A DNA stretch of 64,000 nt from Sphingobacterium thalpophilum (GTDB lineage Bacteria; Bacteroidota; Bacteroidia; Sphingobacteriales; Sphingobacteriaceae): the NCBI RefSeq assembly GCF_038396785.1, contig NZ_CP151087.1, positions 2,790,001-2,854,000 of the forward strand. The letters run 5' to 3'. The position numbers and the translations under genes were made by a program. The notes under the pieces are model-generated. The model was not told where the DNA came from. It worked only from the letters and a program-made list of their open reading frames with translations, and made no database searches. Shown here in pieces: positions 18,768 to 26,868 of the stretch; the first letter of the stretch is position 1; each line of letters starts with the position of its first letter.

Positions 18768-20288
18768 TTAATAACCTGGATTTTGATACATACGTGTCGG
18801 ATCCAGCTTATATTCATCAAAAGGAATTGGATAGTATCGATCTTTTGTCGAAATATTGGAGATTTTAGCATTTCCATAATCAGCCTGGCTTTTCGTTTTG
18901 AAATAAGTCACCAGTTCCTGTGCATTGTAATTACGGATGAGATCAAACCAACGTTGGTTTTCAAATGCCAGTTCCACACGGCGTTCATGCAATATAGCCT
19001 CCTTTAAAGTTGGATATTTACTGCGGTAAGCCGTATTCAACATGGAAGCAGCATAGGAAGGCAATCCGGCACGTTCACGTACTTGATCTAACAGCGCGAT
19101 AGCTTCCGCATCCTTACCCAGATGATACTTGGCCTCGGCCAACAACAGCATCACATCCGCGTAACGGATCAAGATCCAGTCGTTTCCGCCCCAACCATTG
19201 GTACCGGCAGCGTCACTGTTATCCCTAAATTTGGTTACAAACCAATCGTTAACCTGGGTATTTGTTGCAAACTTCACAGAGAAATCTTTTCGGATATCGC
19301 TTTGCTCGTAATCTTTAACCAAATCTAGTTTTGCCACTTCACCCGCACCGGTCGAGTTATAGCGTGAATTGATGTTTTCTCCCCGTGCTTGATAATTACG
19401 GGCAATACTTGAGCTATAGTTTTGGTCTCCCTGTTTATACTGAATCTGAAAAACAAGTTCTTTACAGCTATTTTTCTTGGTCACATCGAAAACATCCGCA
19501 TAGGGGATTTCGTTCAGTTTACCAAAAGTTCGCATTTGGTAGGCCGCATTGAGGTACTGTTCTGCCTTCGCAAAATTTTCTACACTCCCCGACGTCTGCG
19601 TCGCTCCCAACGTTAAGTATACTTGACCCAAAATTGCATTAATGGCCGATTTAGATGCTCTACCAATGACGTAATCTTTCTGTGTATTGGGAAGATTGCT
19701 GGACAATGCCTCCGTCAAATCCTTAATGATCTGTTCGTACACAACCGACTCTTTTTGCCGAAAAGCCAATTCATTTGCTTGCTCTTTACTGGTCACCTGT
19801 ACCGTAGATAATGGAATATCTCCGAATTTACGTACCAGATGGAAATATAATAATGCACGAACGAATTTCGCTTCCGCAATATACCGTCCTTTTAATTCAG
19901 CACTTGTAAAAGTCACATCGTCGACATGTGACAGAACCACATTACAGCGACTGATTGCCGCATACATAGCAGACCAATGTGTCTTTAGATAGGTATTACT
20001 CGGCAGCAACGAAAAGTCATTGAATTGAAAAGGCTCCCCAGCATTGGATTGGTTATCATTACGTCCTGAATTATCCGAACGTTCTTCGTTATATAATGTA
20101 CTCGATTCCCCGATCGTGCTTCCCGAACGAAGTGATTGATAGAGGCCGTTGACAGCCAAAAGCACATCATTTTCCGACTTGAAGTAATCATCGATCGTGA
20201 CGGCATTGGGATTTTTCTGATTTAAGAAATCTTTGGTACATGAAGACAATGCCAACAAAACAAAGGGTAATATATATCTTTTTTTCAT
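18768..20288 (-). CDS. SusD/RagB-family lipoprotein (second locus)
   Basis: A 506-residue SusD-like surface lipoprotein. The lipobox is LLALSSC near residue 16, followed by the SusD N-terminal pattern TIDDYFKSENDVLLAVNGLY. Helical repeats contain AEAKFVRALLYFHLVRKFGD, and the C-terminus has IRYADVMLLLAEAKYHLG and ERRVELAFENQRWFDLIRN, ending MYQNPGY. It is paired with the SusC-type gene immediately upstream (136-bp gap). No degradative enzyme is encoded next to it, so the ligand is unknown. Confidence 0.95.
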   Translation of the reverse strand: MKKRYILPFVLLALSSCTKDFLNQKNPNAVTIDDYFKSENDVLLAVNGLYQSLRSGSTIGESSTLYNEERSDNSGRNDNQSNAGEPFQFNDFSLLPSNTYLKTHWSAMYAAISRCNVVLSHVDDVTFTSAELKGRYIAEAKFVRALLYFHLVRKFGDIPLSTVQVTSKEQANELAFRQKESVVYEQIIKDLTEALSSNLPNTQKDYVIGRASKSAINAILGQVYLTLGATQTSGSVENFAKAEQYLNAAYQMRTFGKLNEIPYADVFDVTKKNSCKELVFQIQYKQGDQNYSSSIARNYQARGENINSRYNSTGAGEVAKLDLVKDYEQSDIRKDFSVKFATNTQVNDWFVTKFRDNSDAAGTNGWGGNDWILIRYADVMLLLAEAKYHLGKDAEAIALLDQVRERAGLPSYAASMLNTAYRSKYPTLKEAILHERRVELAFENQRWFDLIRNYNAQELVTYFKTKSQADYGNAKISNISTKDRYYPIPFDEYKLDPTRMYQNPGY

Positions 20289-20424
20289 CCTGTTATTTTT
20301 TTATTTTTCATCAGCCTACGTAACTGCAAATCGCAGTCCTTAGGATTAGTTTTACAATACTAGAGACTATCAAAACGAAGGTTTCCTTGATATTCCCACG
20401 CATAATAGCTCCTTGATCCTGCAA

Positions 20425-23400
20425 TTAGAACGTTACTTTCACACCAAGGTTATACGATCGCACCAATGGATAAAGTCCATAATCCACGCCTGGAGTTAAG
20501 TTGCCGCGTTGGTTATAATCCGGTTCCGGATTGTAGCCTTTGTATTTGGAAATCGTAAATGGATTGTCCACTGTAGCATAGACCCTCACGCCAGAAAGTG
20601 TTAACTTTTCTGCTAGGCTTTTGGGAAGATTGTAGCCCAAAGCAATATTTGTCATCCGCAAGAATGAACCATCCTGCAGATAAAAATCAGAAAGACGCGT
20701 ACTGTTACTTTGCGTACCGCCACGCGATGCACGGTATACTTTACCATTTCCCGGATTTTGAGCCGAACGGTAGCGATGTGCGACATCCGCATATTGATTG
20801 CCGGAACCTTCCATATTGTAGAGGTAATAATCATAGCCATCCAGCACTTTATTCCCTTGGGAGCCATTAAATGATGCGCGTAGATCAAATGCCTTATAGC
20901 GTGCGTTGACGGCAAAGCCATAGGTGAAATTAGGATGCGGATTGCCGATCACACGTTTATCGGCATCATTGACGATACCATTGCCGTCAACATCTTCAAA
21001 ATAAAGATCTCCAGGTTGTAGCGGAGTTGTTGAAGCTGCGGAAGGTGCGACAGTTTTATAGTTTTCCTCCGTGGCAACACCCAAAACTTTAAAGCCGTAG
21101 AACATACCAATTGGACTTCCTTCTTGTGTAATATGCGTTAAGTAGGAGCGTTCAGCACCATTCGTCAAGATGGTAGAAGCCCCACCAAGATCGAGCACTT
21201 TATTTCTGTTGACATTGATATTCCCGCTCAATCCTAATTCAAATTCATTTTTGCGAATCAATGTTGCATCAATCTGTACATCAAAACCTTTATTCTGCAC
21301 CTTCGAATTTGGCAAATTGGTCAAGATTGTTGTTGATCCAGATACAGCGGAGAGTGGCTGGTTGAATAATAAATTGAAGGAACGGCTCAGGTAGAAATTG
21401 GTCATAATGTTGAGGCGGCCTTTCAACAAACCGAGATCCAGACCGGCGTTGTATTGCGAGGTTGTTTCCCAGCTCAATTTTGGATCAAGTAGATTGCCTG
21501 CCGTATAAGAGGTCTCTACTTTATCCCCAAGAATAACACCTGCTGGTGAGTTGATCACGGATATCGCATTGTAATCACCAATATTATTATTTCCACTACG
21601 TCCCCAGCTCGCTCTCAGTTTGACAGTCGATTGTTGCCCTAACCAATCCGTATAAAACTCCTCTTTGGAGAGCGTCCACCCTCCTGACACCGACGGGAAA
21701 GTTCCCCATTTGCTATTCGGGCCGAAACGGGATGAACCATCGGTACGGATGGAAGCTGAAAGGAAATATTTAGAATCAAAGCTATAGTTTACACGACTAA
21801 AGTATGACTGGAGCGTTGTAGTACGTTTGAACGTATCGTCTTTTAGTAATTGGAAATTGGAAGGGTCTGCTCCTTTATCCGTAATTTCCCCAATCGCATT
21901 ATTATTAAAACCGTTGGCTCTCACACCTTGATAATCGTAATCTGTTCGTTGAGCCGAATAGCCCAATAAAGCGGATACCTGATGTTTACCACCAAAAGTC
22001 TTGTTATAGTTTAACGTTGTTTCGACCAATTTGTCCAATTCATTTTTTGTCTTGGCATCTGCATAGGCAGCAGAAATTGCCTGCGGTGAAAACGGTTTGT
22101 TGTTTCCATCGGATATACTTGTTGGACGGAAATAATCATACTTCTCGTCGTAAGTAGACAATCCACCGTTTATTTTAAGATTTAGGCCATCAATAATGGA
22201 AAAATCTGCAAAGGCGTTGTATACCCCCCTTTTTCCACGACGGTTGTTTTTAATCTCTGTAACATAAGCCAGTGGATTTTCTGGATTCTGGATACCGTAA
22301 TTGTTCGCCGAAAGATCAGCCATCAGGTATTTAGCATAGGTTCCATCATCATTATAAACTGGCAATGTCGGCAGATAGATTAATGCTGCCATAGACGGAC
22401 TTCTATCGTAGCGCCCAGTAGTCACCTCATTATTGTCGTTATACGTGAAGGAAACATTAGCACCAACGGTCAATCTCTTGCTGACTTTGCTATCGATATT
22501 GGCGCGGAAATTAAAGACCTTTTGATCCGTCCCGAGCATGATCCCTTGTTGATTCTGATAAGATCCACTTAGGAAATAGCGATTTTTTTCGTTACCGCCA
22601 TAGGTTGATAGATTATGACGTTGGAAAGGTGCATTACGGTATAAGGCGTCCTGCCAATCCGTATCATATTTTGCTTTTTTTGCTGTACCAGACGCAAAGT
22701 CATAGTAGTCTTCAGGAATACTTACTGAGCCGGCATTTCCAACATTGGCAATACGTGTTTTATTATCATCAAAGCGTCTACTGTCGCTCCAGGCGATCCC
22801 TTTCGTAGCCAGAAGGTCTTTATACGAATTGTTACGACCATCAATCAGGAGATCAATAAACTGTTCCGAATTTAGAACATCGATTTTCTTGGAAAGCTGA
22901 CCAAAGCCCCCCAATACTTCGTAGTCCACATTACTTTTACCTTCCTTGCCACGCTTGGTCGTAATCAATACAACACCACCAGCGCCACGGGAACCATAGA
23001 TCGCTGCAGAAGCGGCATCCTTTAAAACATCGATAGACTCAATATCATTGGGGTTGATATTGAGATTGTTCCCTGCTGGATAACCATCAATAACGTACAA
23101 TGGATCCGAACCAGCATTAATCGATCCCATACCGCGAACACGCATTTTGGTCCCATCGTATGGAGCACCACTTGTTTGCATCACCTGTACGCCTGCTACC
23201 TTACCAACCAACGCCTGGGATAACTTTGGTGCGCTCAAATTGAGTTCCTCGGCCTTAACGCTGGCGATTGCGCCCGTGACATCCGACTTTCTGATCCGCT
23301 GATATCCGATAGAGATGGTCACCTCTTCCAGTGTGTTCTCGTCGGTCTGTAAGGAAAAGATCTGCCCATTGGATTGGGTAACAGCTTGCACAAGTCTGCT

Positions 23401-23676
23401 ATACCCAATAAAAGAAATACTGAGGTTATCACCCATTTCGGCTTCGATCTGAAAATTTCCTTTTTCGTCAGACTGAACAGATTTTTTACTTTTCAAATTT
23501 TGAACGGTTGCTCCGGCGACAGCATTTCCTTGAGCGTCGAGGACACGGCCTTTGACGATCCCCTGTACATGCGTAAATTGTGACGTGGTTAGTGTGAGCG
23601 ATTTGGCTTGAACAGCGGGTGAGCTCGCTGCAATGGCACATAACAACCAAAAGACATTGTTGGCTTTAAATTTCAT
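20425..23676 (-). CDS. SusC/RagA-family TonB-linked transporter (second locus)
   Basis: A 1083-residue outer-membrane importer with a signal peptide (MKFKANNVFWLLCAIAASSP). The carboxypeptidase-regulatory-like domain (GIVKGRVLDAQGNAVAGATV) spans about 38-115. The TonB-box-like segment is LEEVTISIGYQRIRKSDVTG. The plug has VRGMGSINAGSDPLYVIDGY and IDVLKDAASAAIYGSRGAGG, and the barrel ends in YNLGVKVTF. The upstream region (23705-23745, minus strand) holds TTGAC and TAGCATTTG, a degenerate version of the Bacteroidota promoter with one extra base in the -7 box. It forms an operon with SusD and the DUF218 gene. Confidence 0.95.
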   Translation of the reverse strand: MKFKANNVFWLLCAIAASSPAVQAKSLTLTTSQFTHVQGIVKGRVLDAQGNAVAGATVQNLKSKKSVQSDEKGNFQIEAEMGDNLSISFIGYSRLVQAVTQSNGQIFSLQTDENTLEEVTISIGYQRIRKSDVTGAIASVKAEELNLSAPKLSQALVGKVAGVQVMQTSGAPYDGTKMRVRGMGSINAGSDPLYVIDGYPAGNNLNINPNDIESIDVLKDAASAAIYGSRGAGGVVLITTKRGKEGKSNVDYEVLGGFGQLSKKIDVLNSEQFIDLLIDGRNNSYKDLLATKGIAWSDSRRFDDNKTRIANVGNAGSVSIPEDYYDFASGTAKKAKYDTDWQDALYRNAPFQRHNLSTYGGNEKNRYFLSGSYQNQQGIMLGTDQKVFNFRANIDSKVSKRLTVGANVSFTYNDNNEVTTGRYDRSPSMAALIYLPTLPVYNDDGTYAKYLMADLSANNYGIQNPENPLAYVTEIKNNRRGKRGVYNAFADFSIIDGLNLKINGGLSTYDEKYDYFRPTSISDGNNKPFSPQAISAAYADAKTKNELDKLVETTLNYNKTFGGKHQVSALLGYSAQRTDYDYQGVRANGFNNNAIGEITDKGADPSNFQLLKDDTFKRTTTLQSYFSRVNYSFDSKYFLSASIRTDGSSRFGPNSKWGTFPSVSGGWTLSKEEFYTDWLGQQSTVKLRASWGRSGNNNIGDYNAISVINSPAGVILGDKVETSYTAGNLLDPKLSWETTSQYNAGLDLGLLKGRLNIMTNFYLSRSFNLLFNQPLSAVSGSTTILTNLPNSKVQNKGFDVQIDATLIRKNEFELGLSGNINVNRNKVLDLGGASTILTNGAERSYLTHITQEGSPIGMFYGFKVLGVATEENYKTVAPSAASTTPLQPGDLYFEDVDGNGIVNDADKRVIGNPHPNFTYGFAVNARYKAFDLRASFNGSQGNKVLDGYDYYLYNMEGSGNQYADVAHRYRSAQNPGNGKVYRASRGGTQSNSTRLSDFYLQDGSFLRMTNIALGYNLPKSLAEKLTLSGVRVYATVDNPFTISKYKGYNPEPDYNQRGNLTPGVDYGLYPLVRSYNLGVKVTF

Positions 23677-23800
23677 AAGTAGCGCATTTGATTTATGGGT
23701 ACAAGATTACAAATGCTATATGAAGGAAGAGTCAATAAAACATTAACAGTTTTTAACTAAACCGGGTTAGCATGCTATAAAAACTTAACAAAAGGATAAC

Positions 23801-23826
23801 AAAAAACCTAAGATTTATTGCTTAGG
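23801..23826 (-). terminator. Terminator at the end of the HEPN-SNF2 cassette
   Basis: On the minus strand, CCTAAG and CTTAGG form a stem around an 8-nt loop, followed by TTTTTT. The hairpin overlaps the stop codon of the small membrane-protein gene, so it ends the cassette transcript before the divergent control region of the second SusC locus. Confidence 0.85.
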
Positions 23827-24135
23827 CTTCCCCTTAAAAACACTATAAATCCATAAAATCAGAAGATATAAAGTAGCAGCAAAAAGAATATTGCCGATCA
23901 ATTTTAGAGGTTCAAACTCATGGTATCCGACTTGCTCATTAAGATCAAGGCTATAGCCGCTTCCCTCTCTATAGAATATCCATGGAAATCCTACCGTTAA
24001 ATTGCCATCGACATCCAGCTCATTGTGATAGAAACAAACTGTCATAATAGCAAAAATACCAATAGTACCAACAAGCACTTTGAATAATGCTGGCACTATT
24101 GATGTTTTACGTTGTTCAGGTTTTGCATGCATCAT
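23815..24135 (-). CDS. Small two-helix membrane protein, unknown function
   Basis: About 106 residues if translation starts at ATG 24135 or 24132. An in-frame ATG at 24174 would add 13 residues. Two hydrophobic segments are visible, at about 16-34 (VPALFKVLVGTIGIFAIMTV) and 75-98 (IGNILFAATLYLLILWIYSV). They are joined by a polar loop of about 40 residues. The C-terminus is basic (FKGKPKQ). No family is recognised. It lies 121 bp after the preceding gene on the same strand, so its membership of the cassette is plausible but not certain. Confidence 0.55.
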   Translation of the reverse strand: MMHAKPEQRKTSIVPALFKVLVGTIGIFAIMTVCFYHNELDVDGNLTVGFPWIFYREGSGYSLDLNEQVGYHEFEPLKLIGNILFAATLYLLILWIYSVFKGKPKQ

Positions 24136-24256
24136 TAAATATAGCAATTCATTTTGATTGCATGTTATAATCACTATAGGTACCTTGGCATTGACTAGCT
24201 CGTTCTACACATTTTGATCGTCGTATTTTACAAGGTTGATCAAACTTAACATAGAT

Positions 24257-24631
24257 TTATGCTGTATCCTTCCCATCATCTCCTTTCATGATAAGATGGA
24301 TGCGGTCCTCTAACACTCTTTTATGCCAAGCATCCAATAGCGATCTTGTTTTTCCGACAAGGTCTCCCCCCTCATTCGTCTCCATCATTTTCACCCACTC
24401 TTCTGCAAATTCCCCATATTCAACGATACTATTTTCGGACTGCGTATATTGGATCAAATATTCCATCGCAAATACATTAGCCCAACGGTCGGGGTGTATT
24501 GGATCACACATATACTCAGCAATGTCAATCTTATCAATAAATTCCTGTACAACTTCTTCCGGTGTGAAATTGAACAGGTCGCAAAATTGTTTAAACGCTG
24601 GCGTTAATTTAATATTTTCTAATGTTTTCAT
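24257..24631 (-). CDS. Uncharacterised 124-residue acidic helical protein
   Basis: This is a soluble, acidic, largely helical protein without a signal peptide. I do not recognise a family. Its N-terminus (FKQFCDLFNFTPEEVVQEFI, residues 14-33) resembles that of the 251-residue protein encoded just upstream (FRLICELFGIAVPAFIQLFL). Both have F-x-x-[FI]-C-[DE]-L-F-x-[FI] then Q-x-F-[IL]-D, which suggests a shared small domain. The gene lies 124 bp downstream of its neighbour on the same strand. Confidence 0.6.
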   Translation of the reverse strand: MKTLENIKLTPAFKQFCDLFNFTPEEVVQEFIDKIDIAEYMCDPIHPDRWANVFAMEYLIQYTQSENSIVEYGEFAEEWVKMMETNEGGDLVGKTRSLLDAWHKRVLEDRIHLIMKGDDGKDTA

Positions 24632-24755
24632 TATTTATTTAATTTAAGAAGTCATCATTTTTTTATCCTAGTTACCTCTATTTAACCGCTGTAAGATTAC
24701 GCCATCTTCATCAAAAGACAAGTTGTTTCCCGAACTTTCCAAAGGTTGTTTATCA

Positions 24756-25511
24756 CTAAAATTCGTCATCCTTAGTTTCTAGAAGATTATCTAGCCAGAC
24801 GTGATAAAGTGCAACTCTTCGATCAAGATCCCGATAGAAAAAATAGCGTTTATTAAGCTCCTGCAAATCCATTATAAATCGTTTAAAAAAAGATGTATTA
24901 CGATATTCCCAATCAATAAGGCCGCCGTAACCGTCATGGACACGATGAATAAATCCCAAAACTGGATTATAAGTGGCTTTATCGAGGTGCATTGCAGCTA
25001 AAAAATCAGGTGTTGAGGCCTGCAGCATCATGGTATTGATATAATGCGATGGATGAACGGAATTCATCATGCAGGTCAGCAGAAAATCCTTACTCAATTT
25101 AAAGTATATGTTTTCATCTAAATAGATTCGATCTTTAAGCATTACCTTTTTAGCAAAAAGATCATAAAGCTGCGCAGTAATAATACGTCCTCTATTTCTA
25201 CGTTCGCCGGTACTATAATTTCTATTGACTGCTAATTTTACCTGACGTCGCAATAATTTCATCCCCACATCCCTGTCATTATCTTTGAATTCGATCTTCA
25301 AACGATTATGGTCTTTAGGAATTTTATCGTTGATAAAACGTATAGCCCTAGTCGCAATATTATAGCTCGAATTATCTTTAAAATTCTGATCTATAAAAGA
25401 GTAATGATCCAAAAACAATTGGATAAAGGCTGGTACAGCGATACCAAAAAGCTCACATATTAACCGAAAATTTCGTGGTACCTCTAAAGGTGCTCCTATT
25501 ATATCTTCCAT
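24756..25511 (-). CDS. Uncharacterised 251-residue cassette protein
   Basis: A soluble protein with a basic central region (LLRRQVKLAVNRNYSTGERR, about 87-106) and an aromatic-rich C-terminal half (KRYFFYRDLDRRVALYHVWL). No signal peptide, membrane segment or recognised catalytic motif is visible. The N-terminus resembles that of the 124-residue protein encoded next. The start ATG at 25511 lies 14 bp after the stop of the preceding HTH-like gene, so co-transcription is very likely. The basic patch could bind nucleic acid, but that is only an inference. Confidence 0.65.
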   Translation of the reverse strand: MEDIIGAPLEVPRNFRLICELFGIAVPAFIQLFLDHYSFIDQNFKDNSSYNIATRAIRFINDKIPKDHNRLKIEFKDNDRDVGMKLLRRQVKLAVNRNYSTGERRNRGRIITAQLYDLFAKKVMLKDRIYLDENIYFKLSKDFLLTCMMNSVHPSHYINTMMLQASTPDFLAAMHLDKATYNPVLGFIHRVHDGYGGLIDWEYRNTSFFKRFIMDLQELNKRYFFYRDLDRRVALYHVWLDNLLETKDDEF

Positions 25512-25525
25512 ATTTTTAATATCTT

Positions 25526-26179
25526 TTATTTATGTGCGATATAGCGGAAGCCAAAACTCTTGGCTTTAGTTTTCCGCAGCGGTGCACTCCCTTTCTTTCC
25601 TACGAACACGCCAATTTCATGCATCAAGCTTTTTATGCAAATTTTTTCTCCCAGATACTTTTCCGCATAACGCCATAGTTCAAGCGGTGTTCTATATTTC
25701 TTAAAATAATCCATCTCGATAAGCTTACCCAAAACGATTTCCACTACCATGCAATCGCATGCGAACTGTTCAGCTTGGGCTGAATCTTCTACCCTGATTT
25801 CCTCCATTAATTGAAAAAAAGTCATGGTTTCAACGGAATTGATAAAATATTCCATTTGATAGTATCGAATAGCCTTTTCTTCCCAAATCGTCAACTCAAA
25901 CTGATAGCTAGATTTATTGTCAAATCTACTGATATCTATACCCCTACGATTAAATACCCAACTGAGATGCACCATAACTTCAAGATTTCCGGCTGGGATT
26001 TTAAGTTCTTCCATTTCCTTAACATAGGTTTGCTCTTGTCCCATTAAGAAAGCCATTTCTTCACGGGTAAAACCGCAGCTGATCCGATTTAATATCAGGA
26101 GATAAATAATACCCGCATAGTACATGGAAAATTCTGCGCGAAATCTCTCTCTGCCAATATCATTAATTAAATTTTGCAT
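25526..26179 (-). CDS. HTH-like cassette protein, 217 residues
   Basis: The segment LNRISCGFTREEMAFLMGQE followed by QTYVKEMEEL (about residues 29-58) fits the XRE-type pattern R-x-x-x-G-[FW]-x-x-E-E-[ML]-[AS]-F-L-[MV]-G. The C-terminal part has KLIEMDYFKKYRTPLELWRY and ends in a basic tail. It resembles the 229-residue protein encoded upstream in both segments, so the two look like old tandem duplicates. ATG 26179 is preferred over the longer frame to 26272 because it is preceded by AAAGGAGGAGC, an unusually strong Shine-Dalgarno for this phylum. The start overlaps the upstream gene by 17 bp. A transcription factor or DNA-binding adaptor is possible. Confidence 0.65.
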   Translation of the reverse strand: MQNLINDIGRERFRAEFSMYYAGIIYLLILNRISCGFTREEMAFLMGQEQTYVKEMEELKIPAGNLEVMVHLSWVFNRRGIDISRFDNKSSYQFELTIWEEKAIRYYQMEYFINSVETMTFFQLMEEIRVEDSAQAEQFACDCMVVEIVLGKLIEMDYFKKYRTPLELWRYAEKYLGEKICIKSLMHEIGVFVGKKGSAPLRKTKAKSFGFRYIAHK

Positions 26180-26852
26180 GCTCCTCCTTTCGATCAACCG
26201 GATAAAAAGAATACCTTCCTTCCACATTTCTGACGACCAACCTGTTTTGCTGAATGAGTCCATACGGCACATTTTTCAAATGCCTTGGATAAATCTGGAG
26301 ATGAACCTGTTCCGTTTCCTTAACTTTCCGAAACAGTTGCCAAGGAGCTGCACCATGCCCAAAGAATTCCAGACCCAATAGCCCTTCAATCTTTTGGCGC
26401 ACATGTAACATCGCATCCGATTCAAGCTGGACATCTTTTTCAGCTTTCCATTCCTCAAATTGCAATGCAATTGAAGACTTTTTTTGCGAGACAAACTGCC
26501 AAGGAATTTCGATAGAATAATGCCACCTGACCTCGTCCTCTTCAATATGAAGACGGACGAGACGTTCTTCGGTAACTTCATATCTTTCGCGATGGAATTC
26601 CATCGGTTCAATGCATGAGCTCATGTATATTCGATCCAGCAAGATCGATTCCTGGGTCAAAAAACTTCGTACCTGATACATTTTTTCAAAGTCTAAATAC
26701 GCATGAGCTGGTCTACCAACCAAGAACGACAGTTCTTCAGGTCTCCAGCCCTTTTCTATCCTCCGTTTTAGATAGGTGTACCATAGTTGAAAGTCGTGCG
26801 AATACATCATTCCCCCAGAGGATGCTTTTTGTGGAGATACTTTTTTGGTCAT
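26163..26852 (-). CDS. HTH-like cassette protein, 229 residues
   Basis: A soluble protein with an HTH-like segment, RRIEKGWRPEELSFLVGRPA followed by HAYLDFEKM (about 27-55). It has a central region rich in charged beta-like strands. Near the C-terminus is GLLGLEFFGHGAAPWQLFRK, comparable to LIEMDYFKKYRTPLELWRY in its neighbour. I do not recognise a named family. ATG 26852 begins 16 bp after the SNF2 stop codon. An upstream in-frame start at 26894 would overlap the helicase gene. The end overlaps the next gene by 17 bp. Confidence 0.65.
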   Translation of the reverse strand: MTKKVSPQKASSGGMMYSHDFQLWYTYLKRRIEKGWRPEELSFLVGRPAHAYLDFEKMYQVRSFLTQESILLDRIYMSSCIEPMEFHRERYEVTEERLVRLHIEEDEVRWHYSIEIPWQFVSQKKSSIALQFEEWKAEKDVQLESDAMLHVRQKIEGLLGLEFFGHGAAPWQLFRKVKETEQVHLQIYPRHLKNVPYGLIQQNRLVVRNVEGRYSFYPVDRKEEHAKFN

Positions 26853-26868
26853 TATAGTGTACAATTGG

